A stretch of DNA of 64,000 bases from Flavobacteriaceae bacterium (GTDB taxonomy: Bacteria; Bacteroidota; Bacteroidia; Flavobacteriales; Flavobacteriaceae): positions 721,545 through 785,544 of the forward strand of contig JAGYJA010000007.1 in assembly GCA_018402385.1 (NCBI GenBank), read 5' to 3'. The translations under genes were made by a program, and so were the position numbers. This document shows positions 29,018 to 37,511 of the stretch, one piece after another. Each line of letters opens with the position of its first letter. Within the stretch, counting starts at the first letter, position 1. The notes below the pieces were generated by a model. That model had not been told where the DNA came from. It saw nothing but the letters and a program-made list of their open reading frames with translations, and did no database searches.

Positions 29018-30083
29018 CAATCTTTATAGATGCCAATGGTTATTTCGCCTTGAGCGTTCATGGAAGCGCGGTACATTCCTGCAGTGTTAAATTCTGCTAC
29101 CATATTGCCCTCTTTGTCAATGGCAACAATACCGCCGTCTCCCCCAAAGACGGTACTTTTTTCTGGATTACTTCTTCTGAAGCCTCTTTGAGAGTCAGTC
29201 CTTTGTACTCCATTAAAGCCGAAATATCATGTGCCACAACAGCCCTTATAAAAAATTCTCCCCAGCCGGTGGATGAAACTGCGCAAGTTGCATTGTTTGC
29301 ATAAGTTCCAGCGCCGATGATGGGAGCATCACCAATGCGGTTCCACTTTTTATTAGTCATACCGCCGGTTGAAGTTCCTGCTGCCAAATTGCCGTGCTTG
29401 TCGAGAGCAGCTGCACCAACGGTTCCAAATTTTGAATCATTTTGTCCCGGGGAAACTAAAGCTGTTTTCCCATCGTGATCGAGTTCTGTTTTTTCAGAAT
29501 CTTTAATACGTTGTAAGGATTTGAATCGGTTTTCAGTAAAAAAATAGGAAGGGTCAACAAGTTCAATGCCTTTTTCAGAAGCAAATTGCTCTGCTCCCTC
29601 ACCACTTAACATAACGTGTGGCGAATCGGTCATTACTTTGATAGCGAGATCTATGGGGTTTTTGATTCGTGTAACACCACTGATGGCTCCGGCATCCTGA
29701 GTGTTCCCCACCATTACAGAGGCATCGAGTTCATTGGTATCATGATGGGTAAATACAGCTCCTTTTCCGGCATTGAATAATGGGGAGTCTTCCATTATTT
29801 TAATAGTCGCTGCAATTGCTTCAAGGCTGCTGCCGTTGTTTTCTAAAATTTCATAACCCGTTCTAATTGCTTTTTCTAAAATTTCTTTATATGCAACTTC
29901 AAGAGAATCACTCATATGCTCTTTTAAAATTGTTCCGGCACCCCCATGAAGAATGATTCCGAAGTTGTTTTTTTTGCTCTTTTGGTTGTTGATTGATGCC
30001 CTTTCGTTGATTTTTTGTTCATTTTTTTGCTCACAAGCACTAAAAATGAGAAGAAAACTAAAGAAAATTAAAAAATTTTTCAT
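29017..30083 (-). CDS. Isoaspartyl peptidase/L-asparaginase, frameshifted near the 3' end as read
   Basis: An exported Ntn-hydrolase (lipobox FSAC, residues 14-17). ILHGGAGT opens the fold; the nucleophile Thr is in GTVGAAALD, with AGTSTGG and RIGDAPIIGAGTYA following. Such enzymes self-cleave before that Thr and remove isoaspartyl residues from peptides. As read the frame ends at 29097 with an unrelated tail; adding one base to the six-T run at 29157-29162 restores STVFGGDGGIVAIDKEG and runs to a stop at 29017, giving 355 residues and the usual C-terminus. The restored stop overlaps the next gene start. Confidence 0.85.
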
Positions 30084-30247
30084 AAAAAATAAATTTGGCT
30101 ATAAATGTTAAAAAATACGCATAAATACTGACACTTTGAAATCTTCTTGTCATAATAATTGTAAGAAAAAAGTAGTTGTAAATACTACAATAATCGATGA
30201 AACGCACAAAATATAGGACAAAATGTATTTTGTGTTGTTTTTTTACT

Positions 30248-30255
30248 TACATTTG
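30248..30255 (+). promoter_or_regulatory. Probable -7 element of the CAP lipoprotein gene
   Basis: TACATTTG matches TAnnTTTG, with a TTG at 30230-30232 (15-base spacer, slightly short). The resulting leader of about 55 bases would include the 15-base motif at 30299-30313. The rest of the 232-base gap 30084-30315 holds nothing else I can support. Confidence 0.45.
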
Positions 30256-30294
30256 GTTTGTATTGATTTCCCAAAGTTAATACAAAAATAAGTT

Positions 30295-30313
30295 CCCAAA
30301 CTTAACCTACTTA
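30295..30313 (+). promoter_or_regulatory. Third copy of the AACTTAACCTACTTA motif, in a 5' leader
   Basis: CCCAAACTTAACCTACTTA ends two bases before the CAP gene ATG. Its last 15 bases are identical to the core of the two elements at 8897-8911 and 9111-9125. Confidence 0.6.
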
Positions 30314-30315
30314 CT

Positions 30316-30819
30316 ATGAAAACAAAATTACGCGGACTCATAGTCCTTACTATGCTTGTTGTTTTTGCATCTTGTTCTAAAGATGAAATGGATCAAAATG
30401 ATGTGGTAAATCAAGATATTGATTTAAGCATTGTAATCAAAAACGACGTTCAAATGTCACAAGACATTTTAGACTTAGTAAATGATCACCGTCAATCATT
30501 AGGATTAAAATCCTTAGTTATGGATCAGGCTTATGCTTCTGCTTATGCCGTTGAACATACAGATTATATGATTGAATTAAGTCAAATCAACCATGACAAT
30601 TTTCACATAAGATCAAAAGCTCTAAAGGACAGAGGTGCTTTAAGAGTGGGAGAAAATGTTGCTTATGGTTATGAAGATGCTGCATCTTTAGTGAACAGCT
30701 GGTTAAACAGTCCTTCACACAGAGAAATAATTGAAGGCAATTACACTCACAGTGGTTTTGGTGTCTTTAAAAATGAAAAAAACCGTTACTTTTTTACTCA
30801 ATTATTTTATTTAAAATAA
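30316..30819 (+). CDS. CAP domain lipoprotein
   Basis: A 167-residue lipoprotein (lipobox FASC, residues 17-20) with a single CAP/SCP (PF00188-type) domain. Visible family motifs are LDLVNDHRQSLGL at the start, HTDYM, GENVAYGY and SWLNSPSHREIIEGNYTHSG, with the His and Glu residues that line the CAP cavity. Bacterial CAP proteins are widespread and mostly of unknown function. It stands alone between a divergent peptidase gene and the dioxygenase gene. Confidence 0.9.
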   Translation: MKTKLRGLIVLTMLVVFASCSKDEMDQNDVVNQDIDLSIVIKNDVQMSQDILDLVNDHRQSLGLKSLVMDQAYASAYAVEHTDYMIELSQINHDNFHIRSKALKDRGALRVGENVAYGYEDAASLVNSWLNSPSHREIIEGNYTHSGFGVFKNEKNRYFFTQLFYLK

Positions 30820-30904
30820 TTTTACATCCCCTATTTTCCCCATAATTTATTTTTTGGATAGCAACATTTCCTGTATTTTTACGTAAATCAAAATCATACA
30901 GGAA

Positions 30905-31447
30905 ATGGCTATTCAAAAACCTTTTAATTTAAATGCCTGGATTGAAGAAAACAGAGCGCTGCTAAAGCCACCTGTTGGCAACAAAAACCTTTACAAGGAT
31001 GCCGGTGATTATATCGTGATGATTGTAGCCGGCCCCAATGCCCGAAAGGATTATCACTACAATGAAACCGAAGAACTTTTCTATCAACTGGAAGGTTCCA
31101 TAAATGTGATTATTCAGGAAAATGGCGAGCGCAAAGAAATGAAACTCAATGCCGGGGATATGTATCTTCACCCTGCCAAAGTGCCCCACTCCCCTTCAAG
31201 AAGTGCCGGTTCAATCGGACTGGTCATTGAGCGCAAACGTGCCGGAAAAGGCTTTACTGACGGACTCCTTTGGTTTTGTGATAACTGCAATCACAAAATT
31301 CACGAAACGTATTTTGAACTACACGATATCGAAAAAGATTTCCTTCCTCATTTTAAAAAATTCTACAACTCAGAAGCATTGCGCACTTGTTCAAATTGTG
31401 GTACTGTGATGGAAACTGACCCGAGATTTACAGATAGTGACAACTAG
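30905..31447 (+). CDS. nbaC: 3-hydroxyanthranilate 3,4-dioxygenase
   Basis: A 180-residue cupin enzyme that opens the ring of 3-hydroxyanthranilate in the kynurenine route of tryptophan breakdown or NAD synthesis. The catalytic iron ligands lie in HYNETEELFYQLEG and HPAKVPHSP. The C-terminus keeps the second, rubredoxin-like iron site typical of bacterial enzymes (CDNC and CSNC). No other kynurenine-pathway gene is next to it; the following aldehyde dehydrogenase may act in the same or in lysine catabolism. Confidence 0.92.
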   Translation: MAIQKPFNLNAWIEENRALLKPPVGNKNLYKDAGDYIVMIVAGPNARKDYHYNETEELFYQLEGSINVIIQENGERKEMKLNAGDMYLHPAKVPHSPSRSAGSIGLVIERKRAGKGFTDGLLWFCDNCNHKIHETYFELHDIEKDFLPHFKKFYNSEALRTCSNCGTVMETDPRFTDSDN

Positions 31448-31533
31448 TTTAAAACACACAACTTTTCTTTTCATTGGGGGTTGAAATTCATACCTTCGCA
31501 AAAACTTTTTTTAATTTTTCAGAAACTACAATT

Positions 31534-33087
31534 ATGGCAACAACAGCTACTGCATTTGGCATTCAGGATGCGTTAGATCAATTAGGTATAAAACAAACAA
31601 ATTTAGGCACTTCAACAGGTTCCAACTGGTTTTCTTCAGGTGAGGAAATTGCTTCTTATTCACCTGCAGATGGTGAACTTATCGGAAAAGTAAAGACCAC
31701 CACCAAAGAAGATTATGAAAAAGTAATGACAGCCGCAACAGAAGCTTTCAAAACCTGGCGAGTAAAGCCCGCTCCTTTGAGAGGTGAAGTGGTGCGTCAA
31801 TTTGGTGATGAGTTGCGTCGTTTGAAAGAACCTCTTGGAAAACTAGTCTCTTATGAGATGGGAAAATCCTATCAGGAGGGTCTTGGTGAAGTTCAGGAAA
31901 TGATTGATATCTGTGATTTTGCAGTGGGCCTTTCGCGACAGCTTCACGGTTTGACAATGCACAGTGAACGTCCCGGGCACAGAATGTATGAACAATACCA
32001 CCCACTTGGTGTGGTTGGGATTATTTCTGCTTTTAACTTTCCAGTAGCGGTTTGGGCTTGGAACACAGCTTTAGCCTGGATCTGTGGAGATGTTTGTGTG
32101 TGGAAACCCAGTGAAAAAACGCCGCTTTGTGGGATAGCTTGTCAGCATATTGCCGCAAGGGTATTTAAAAACAACGATTTGCCAGAAGGGATTTCCTGTT
32201 TAATCAACGGTGATTACCGTGTGGGCGAAATGATGACCACAGACAGACGCGTGCCTTTGGTCTCAGCCACTGGTTCCACCCGAATGGGTAAAATTGTTGG
32301 AAAAACAGTTGCTGAACGTCTTGGAAAAACATTATTGGAATTGGGCGGAAACAACGCCATTATCGTCACTCCTGATGCTGATATCAAAATGACGGTAATC
32401 GGTGCAGTGTTTGGTGCTGTTGGAACCGCAGGCCAACGATGTACTTCAACAAGAAGATTGATCATTCACGAGTCTATTTATGATAAAGTAAAAGATGCCG
32501 TGGTTGCTGCTTATAAGCAACTGCGCATTGGTAACCCCTTGGACCAAAACAACCACGTGGGACCACTTATTGATACAGATGCCGTAAAAATGTATCAGGA
32601 AGCTTTGGACCGTGTGGTGCAAGAAGGCGGCAAAGTGATTGTTGAAGGCGGCGTTTTAAGCGGCGAAGGCTTTGAAAGCGGTTGTTATGTAAAACCGGCA
32701 ATCGCTGAAGCGGAAAACCATTTTGAAATTGTGCAACACGAAACGTTTGCACCGGTGCTTTACCTTTTAAAATACAGTGGTGACGTGCACAATGCACTTG
32801 AACTCCAAAACGGAGTTAATCAAGGACTTTCATCAGCGATTATGACGAATAACCTGCGTGAAGCAGAAGCTTTCCTCTCTCATGCCGGAAGCGACTGTGG
32901 CATTGCCAATGTCAATATTGGTACTTCAGGAGCTGAAATTGGCGGTGCCTTTGGAGGCGAAAAAGATACCGGCGGCGGACGTGAAAGCGGAAGTGATGCC
33001 TGGAAAATCTATATGAGAAGACAGACCAACACTATCAATTACACGACTGAGTTGCCTTTGGCACAGGGGATTAAGTTTGATTTGTAA
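31534..33087 (+). CDS. amaB: Aldehyde dehydrogenase, ALDH7/antiquitin type
   Basis: A 517-residue NAD-dependent aldehyde dehydrogenase. I start at the ATG at 31534 (MATTATAFGIQDAL); the open frame extends 20 codons further up without support. The catalytic Cys is in GTAGQRCTSTRR (about residue 303) and the general base Glu in LLELGGNNA (about 269); PLGVVGIISAFNFP is the cofactor-binding opening. The sequence resembles antiquitin, which oxidises aminoadipate semialdehyde in lysine breakdown. The precise substrate, and therefore the symbol, is a family inference. A terminator follows at 33114-33144. Confidence 0.85.
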   Translation: MATTATAFGIQDALDQLGIKQTNLGTSTGSNWFSSGEEIASYSPADGELIGKVKTTTKEDYEKVMTAATEAFKTWRVKPAPLRGEVVRQFGDELRRLKEPLGKLVSYEMGKSYQEGLGEVQEMIDICDFAVGLSRQLHGLTMHSERPGHRMYEQYHPLGVVGIISAFNFPVAVWAWNTALAWICGDVCVWKPSEKTPLCGIACQHIAARVFKNNDLPEGISCLINGDYRVGEMMTTDRRVPLVSATGSTRMGKIVGKTVAERLGKTLLELGGNNAIIVTPDADIKMTVIGAVFGAVGTAGQRCTSTRRLIIHESIYDKVKDAVVAAYKQLRIGNPLDQNNHVGPLIDTDAVKMYQEALDRVVQEGGKVIVEGGVLSGEGFESGCYVKPAIAEAENHFEIVQHETFAPVLYLLKYSGDVHNALELQNGVNQGLSSAIMTNNLREAEAFLSHAGSDCGIANVNIGTSGAEIGGAFGGEKDTGGGRESGSDAWKIYMRRQTNTINYTTELPLAQGIKFDL

Positions 33088-33113
33088 TATTTACAATAGG
33101 TATTAGATATAAT

Positions 33114-33144
33114 AAAACCTTCTCATTTTGAGGGGGTTTTTTTT
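33114..33144 (+). terminator. Terminator after the aldehyde dehydrogenase gene
   Basis: A 12-base stem with two G-T pairs (AAAACCTTCTCA / TGAGGGGGTTTT) and a TTT loop runs into a T tract. It separates two convergent genes and may serve both. Confidence 0.75.
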
Positions 33145-33146
33145 CA

Positions 33147-33705
33147 TTAAAACCGATACCCAATTCCTGCGCCGGCGTGAAACTCAATCGCCTGAAAGCG
33201 TTCTTTAACCTCGTCGCTGAAGTTTCTTCCAATGCTTCCGTAAAGGGAGATAACAAACGAATTGCTGAAATTCCATTTATACCCAGAACCCAGTCCAATA
33301 ATAAAGGTATTCATATCTGTGGTCACTTCTTCAATGAGGGGTGGAAAAAAATCATTGTCTCTAGTCACTTCTTCAAAATCACCAAACCGGTATTTCACAA
33401 AAGGGTTGAAATACAAACCCGAACCGGGGTTTTCTGTTCCAAAATAAAAATTGTATCCCAATTTGACACTGTTTGTGTTAAACTTATTAGTGCTTGTCTC
33501 GTCATAAAAATTAATTCGGTCATTAATTAACACTTCAGCATCTATGGATTGGTTGTAGTCAAAGAGGTATTCATAGCCCACTTCCACAGAAGCAAAAGCT
33601 AATGACTCCGGCAATGTTGAGTTTTATTTCATTGTTTGGAAATTCCTGTGAAGAAAGTGGTCCTATTATTAGAAAAGTGAAAACAAAGAGGAAAAGTTTG
33701 TTCAT
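33147..33705 (-). CDS. Outer-membrane beta-barrel protein, frameshifted as read
   Basis: An ATG at 33705 opens a signal peptide (MNKLFLFVFTFLIIGPLSSQ) and NNEIKLNIAGVIS, then the frame is lost at a four-A run at 33594-33597. Dropping one base gives ISFASVEVGYEYLF and continues in the frame that ends at 33147, for about 185 residues. Alternating hydrophobic strands (VKLGYNFYF, FNPFVKYRF, IIGLGSGYKWNF, FHAGAGIGYRF, with a final aromatic residue) indicate a small eight-stranded outer-membrane barrel resembling DUF3575-type proteins. The function is unknown. Confidence 0.7.
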
Positions 33706-33753
33706 GGCAAATGAGTTTATTTAGTTAAGCTAAAATAATTAAAATTTGTAGGT

Positions 33754-34485
33754 TTAAACCACATTTCTTCCATTTTCATCAGGATATAATGTCCAGACAG
33801 GGTCGCTTTGCCAATACTCCTTTGTATCTAAATCCATGACTGTTACGGGTCCTTTAAAAGCGGCTCCTGTGTCTATATTCCAAACTGTGGCCGCATTGTG
33901 TGGAGTGGTTTTACCAATGCGTGTCACGGGGGTGTGGCCAATATAAACCTCATTGAATATTTTTAATCTCTCCGGATAAAGAGAATGCTTTTGATGTAAA
34001 GTCTTATCTAACGCCAAAGCCATTTCCCAAAGGGTTCTGTCCCAGTATGCAGCGGTATCATAATGTTCATATTGTGGTCCACGCAAATTTTGGAAACCCG
34101 CGTGAATAAAGAGCCTGTTTTTATCGTCTATATGATAACTCAACAGGTTCTTAAAAAAGGATATATGGCTGTTGATTTCACTTTTGTTCAGTTTTTCATA
34201 ACTGTCAATTGAAGACTGTCCGCCTTGTTGAACCCATTGCATTGGCTTTTCATTATGTGCCAGCCATTTATAACATAAATCATCGTGGTTTCCTCTAATA
34301 AACATGCATTTATTTTCTTGTGAAAGCCCGATTAAATAGGAAACCGTTTCTGCGCTTTCGCTCCAGCCATCCACATAATCACCTAAAAATATTAATTCAT
34401 CATCAGGTTTAATGTTTGCTCTGTTTATGGCTTGTTGAACTCCTTTGAATCCTCCATGTATGTCTCCAATGACTAAGGTTCTCAT
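33754..34485 (-). CDS. Serine/threonine-type metallophosphoesterase
   Basis: A 243-residue member of the PPP/ApaH-like phosphatase family. All metal-binding blocks are present: GDIHGG (residues 7-12), GDYVDGW (about 36-42), RGNHDDL (about 68-74), a His in LFIHAGFQN and YIGHTPVT. Such enzymes remove phosphate from proteins or cleave diadenosine polyphosphates; the sequence does not decide which. The ATG directly abuts the stop of the AlbA_2 gene upstream, so the two are translated from one transcript. Confidence 0.88.
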   Translation of the reverse strand: MRTLVIGDIHGGFKGVQQAINRANIKPDDELIFLGDYVDGWSESAETVSYLIGLSQENKCMFIRGNHDDLCYKWLAHNEKPMQWVQQGGQSSIDSYEKLNKSEINSHISFFKNLLSYHIDDKNRLFIHAGFQNLRGPQYEHYDTAAYWDRTLWEMALALDKTLHQKHSLYPERLKIFNEVYIGHTPVTRIGKTTPHNAATVWNIDTGAAFKGPVTVMDLDTKEYWQSDPVWTLYPDENGRNVV

Positions 34486-35622
34486 TTAGCTGTAATTTAC
34501 TTTTCTCAATATACGCATCACTTCTTTGTATGAAGCATAAATAGCCTCATCATACTCTTTAATAAAAGGTTTTGCCTCATCCAGTTTCTCTTTTGCATCT
34601 TCAAAATGATTGAGGTAGCACAGCAAATAGGTGGCCGGTAAATTGGTCATATCCTTTTCCTCTCTTTTATTAAACGGAATATTCTTTCTTAACTTATCCA
34701 GCAGTGTATTGTTACTGTTATATATATGATAAAGCGTTTTCTTGTTGAATTGTGGAGGCTCAAAAATGAGGTTGCTGTTGATGCTATAGGAACCGTTTTC
34801 ATTAAAAACAATCATGAGTTCTTCAAGCGGATAATATTTAGTTTCACTGTGAAGCCCTAATTTAACATATTCTACAATTTTAAAATAATCTTCAGTATAA
34901 TCAATCGTAATCTCATCCAAAGCGGAATAGAAAAGTCGTACCTGTTCATTGATTAACTCAATATCCACCCGTGAATAAAAAGTATTCCCTTTCACTTTTT
35001 TTGGAATTCCAGCCCAGCATACCACAAATATTTCTTTGAACACTTTGTAGTGGGCATCCAGGTCTTTATGCCTGTTTATTATAAAATCCATCACGCCGTC
35101 TAAAGTTAATTTGATGTTGTTTTTCGCGTGGTTTTCAATTTCGGCCACTATTGCCGAGTTGACATCTTGTATTTCAATATCAAAAACTTTGGGCATTGAA
35201 ATGCTCCCGTCCCTGAAAAAAACACTTCCGCCCCAGTATTTCCAGATGTTTTTTCGCAAAGAAGTGATTTTATTGTTTGGCCTAATTGTTACCAGACCCA
35301 CAACTTTCCCTTCAACTAAATGTGGAAAAGGAATGTTTTCATAAGAAATCAATGGGGCATTTTCCAGATAAGCATTGGCTAAATTCTGTATTTTACTGTC
35401 ATCAAAGAAGTCAACCCCAAGTATCTCATTGGTGCTGTCATCAATACCAACAACTATGTAAGAATTGTTTTTGGGATTGGAATTACTCAAGGCACAGATG
35501 TGTTTTAAAAACTTGGCCTTTCCCTCTTTGTTGCTGAAGTCAAACTTTAACTTTTTGTCATAGAAACTACATTCATCATTGTGAGCAAGCAGGTTTTTGA
35601 TAAGAAGTCGTTTGTTAATCAT
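34486..35622 (-). CDS. AlbA_2 (Schlafen-type) domain protein
   Basis: A 378-residue protein. Residues about 15-150 match the AlbA_2 putative nucleic-acid-binding domain: CSFYDKKLKFDF, FLKHICALSNSNP, NNSYIVVGIDD, then FPHLVEGKVVGLVTIRPN and GGSVFFRDGS. The remainder (about 160-378) is unrecognised and lacks membrane segments. AlbA_2 domains occur in transcription regulators and in defence-associated proteins; neither role can be assigned. The stop abuts the start of the phosphatase gene at 34485, suggesting a functional pair. Confidence 0.75.
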   Translation of the reverse strand: MINKRLLIKNLLAHNDECSFYDKKLKFDFSNKEGKAKFLKHICALSNSNPKNNSYIVVGIDDSTNEILGVDFFDDSKIQNLANAYLENAPLISYENIPFPHLVEGKVVGLVTIRPNNKITSLRKNIWKYWGGSVFFRDGSISMPKVFDIEIQDVNSAIVAEIENHAKNNIKLTLDGVMDFIINRHKDLDAHYKVFKEIFVVCWAGIPKKVKGNTFYSRVDIELINEQVRLFYSALDEITIDYTEDYFKIVEYVKLGLHSETKYYPLEELMIVFNENGSYSINSNLIFEPPQFNKKTLYHIYNSNNTLLDKLRKNIPFNKREEKDMTNLPATYLLCYLNHFEDAKEKLDEAKPFIKEYDEAIYASYKEVMRILRKVNYS

Positions 35623-35628
35623 AGCTAA

Positions 35629-35660
35629 ATTCCCACCCCCAAGTCTGCTTGGGGGGGAAT
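35629..35660. repeat. C/G-rich hairpin between the AlbA_2 and SDR genes
   Basis: CCCCCAAG-TCTG-CTTGGGGG with imperfect flanks (ATTCCC / GGAAT) forms a strong hairpin lacking a T run on either side. It resembles small interspersed palindromes more than a terminator. Confidence 0.5.
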
Positions 35661-35667
35661 CTCATTA

Positions 35668-36432
35668 TTAAATTTCCTGTTTCTTATTGACAATTGTACT
35701 ACTCGCCTGGTCAATACTCATGACAACCAAATCTGCAATATTGACATGTGCAGGGCGTGTGACGGTAAACCAGATGATTTCAGCGATATCCTCGGGTAAA
35801 AGTGGTTGGTATCCTTGATAAACTTTTTCAGCGCGTTCCTTATCTCCTTTGAAACGCACTTCACTAAATTCGGTTTTTACAAGGCCAGGGTGGATGGCTC
35901 CCACTTTGATTCCGGTGCCATTGAGGTCAATGCGCAGCCCTTGATTGATAGCGTCAACTGCTGCTTTGCTGGCACAATACACATTGCCCTTGGGATACAC
36001 CTCCTTTGCCGCTGTTGAGCCTATATTAATAATGTGCCCTGAGTTTTTTTCAAGCATTTTTGGTAAGATTGCTTTTGTTACATAAAGCAACCCTTTCACA
36101 TTGATGTCCATCATTGCTTCCCAGTCGTCTAGATTTCCCTCTTGAAAATTATCAAGCCCGTGTGCATTACCGGCATTATTAATAAGTATATCAATGGAGG
36201 AAAATTCTTCAGGCAGTGACGCAATGCTTTTAAAAACATCCTCTCTATTTCTTACATCAAAGCTCAAACAATGAACCTTGGTATCTTTGTCTAATTCGGC
36301 TTTAAGCTTGTTTAATCTTTCTTCTCGTCTTCCGCATAAAATTAACTGAAAATTATTTTTTGCAAAAACCCTGGCGGTCTCAAGACCGATTCCTGATGTG
36401 GCCCCTGTGATAAGTACTGTCTTTTTATTCAT
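35668..36432 (-). CDS. SDR family NAD(P)-dependent oxidoreductase
   Basis: A 254-residue classical short-chain dehydrogenase. I start at 36432 (MNKKTVLITGATSGIGLETA); the frame extends 15 codons further up without family support. The cofactor motif TGATSGIG, the NNAG motif (DILINNAGNAHGL), catalytic Ser in INIGSTAAKE and YxxxK in VYCASKAAVDAI are all present. The close similarity of the NNAG and IHPGLVKTEFSEVRF regions to YdfG-type serine/3-hydroxy-acid dehydrogenases suggests a hydroxy-acid substrate, which is inference. Confidence 0.9.
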   Translation of the reverse strand: MNKKTVLITGATSGIGLETARVFAKNNFQLILCGRREERLNKLKAELDKDTKVHCLSFDVRNREDVFKSIASLPEEFSSIDILINNAGNAHGLDNFQEGNLDDWEAMMDINVKGLLYVTKAILPKMLEKNSGHIINIGSTAAKEVYPKGNVYCASKAAVDAINQGLRIDLNGTGIKVGAIHPGLVKTEFSEVRFKGDKERAEKVYQGYQPLLPEDIAEIIWFTVTRPAHVNIADLVVMSIDQASSTIVNKKQEI

Positions 36433-36588
36433 AATTACTTTTAGAAATTCAATAAAATTAATGTTTTTAAATTTCAATTGGTAGTTAATTTTTAGTTAAG
36501 CGGAAAGTTAAGTAGTGTTAAAAAAACACTTATTGCTCGATTGTGGGGTTACCTATGCATCAAACAGTTAATAAATAAAATAAAAAAC

Positions 36589-37371
36589 ATGAAAACTTTA
36601 ATTAAAATTAGTTTTGTATTTATCGCGCTTTTTGCATTTATATCTTGCAGCGATAATGATGATTCAAATGAACAAGGAACCTCGAGGTTAATGGTAAGTA
36701 TGACTGACGCTCCGGGTGATTATGAACATGTATATGTGGATGTTCAGGATGTAGTTGTGAAATATAGTGACAATGAAGATGAGGTGTCCCTTGGAGATAT
36801 CAATGTTGGCATCTATGATTTACTTGAGCTAACAGGAGGGGTTAGTGTCATACTGGCTGACGAAGAAGTACCTTCAGGAAATATTACACAAATGAGGCTT
36901 GTACTAGGTTCTGAAAATTCCATTGTGATTGATGGCGAAACCTTCCCACTTCAAACACCAAGTGCGCAACAATCAGGATTAAAACTGAATGTGAATCAAA
37001 CTTTAGAAGATGGTATTTTATATGAGTTCTTGCTTGATTTTGATGTGAATGAATCTATAGTCGTTCAAGGTAATGGTGGATATCTTCTAAAACCTGTTAT
37101 TAGAGCCAGCACAGCAGCAGAATCAGGGTCTATATCAGGAACGGTTCTGCCGGTCGGGTTTCAAACTTTGGTAACCGCTTCAAACAATGAGCATACAATT
37201 TCTGCATACACTAATGCAGAAGGAATTTTTGTTCTACACGGTGTTCCTGATGGAACCTATACTGTAACTATTGAACCCGAAGTAACCTCCGGATTTGAAA
37301 TTATGGTGCTTGAGGATATAGTTGTTACTAATGGAGAAATAACCGCATTAGGAAGCTTAATGCTGCTTTAA
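36589..37371 (+). CDS. DUF4382 lipoprotein with C-terminal regulatory-type beta domain
   Basis: A 260-residue lipoprotein (lipobox FISC, residues 17-20 after the ATG at 36589; a longer frame from 36541 is rejected because it buries the signal). Residues about 35-190 match DUF4382, opening with LMVSMTDAPGDYEHVYVDV. Residues about 195-260 form a carboxypeptidase-regulatory-like sandwich (GSISGTVLP, AYTNAEGIFVLHGVPDGTYTVTI). Proteins of this build are surface or periplasmic, with unknown function. Followed by a good terminator. Confidence 0.88.
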   Translation: MKTLIKISFVFIALFAFISCSDNDDSNEQGTSRLMVSMTDAPGDYEHVYVDVQDVVVKYSDNEDEVSLGDINVGIYDLLELTGGVSVILADEEVPSGNITQMRLVLGSENSIVIDGETFPLQTPSAQQSGLKLNVNQTLEDGILYEFLLDFDVNESIVVQGNGGYLLKPVIRASTAAESGSISGTVLPVGFQTLVTASNNEHTISAYTNAEGIFVLHGVPDGTYTVTIEPEVTSGFEIMVLEDIVVTNGEITALGSLMLL

Positions 37372-37398
37372 ATAATGGTAATTAAATAATCTATTTAT

Positions 37399-37433
37399 AC
37401 AGGCGGTGCTAAATAGCACTGCCTGTTATTTTT
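37399..37433 (+). terminator. Terminator after the DUF4382 gene
   Basis: A 12-base stem with one G-T pair (ACAGGCGGTGCT / AGCACTGCCTGT), loop AAAT, followed by TATTTTT. Confidence 0.8.
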
Positions 37434-37511
37434 AACCAATTGTTAACAGCATATCTGCTTAGATTTTTTCAATTTGCACCCTCATTAAATTATGCTTAAA
37501 ATAAAAATGTT

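Noticed and set aside
33071..33530. Plus- and minus-strand open frames over the beta-barrel gene
   Set aside because: Out-of-frame shadows; the signal peptide and barrel strands define the real frame with one indel.
35629..35660. Hairpin considered as a terminator of the SDR gene's upstream neighbour
   Set aside because: No T run follows on either strand; classed as a palindromic repeat.
37440..37476. Promoter for the Bat operon (TTG ... TCAATTTG)
   Set aside because: The spacer is 26 bases and the -7 element lacks the conserved A, so the match is too weak.
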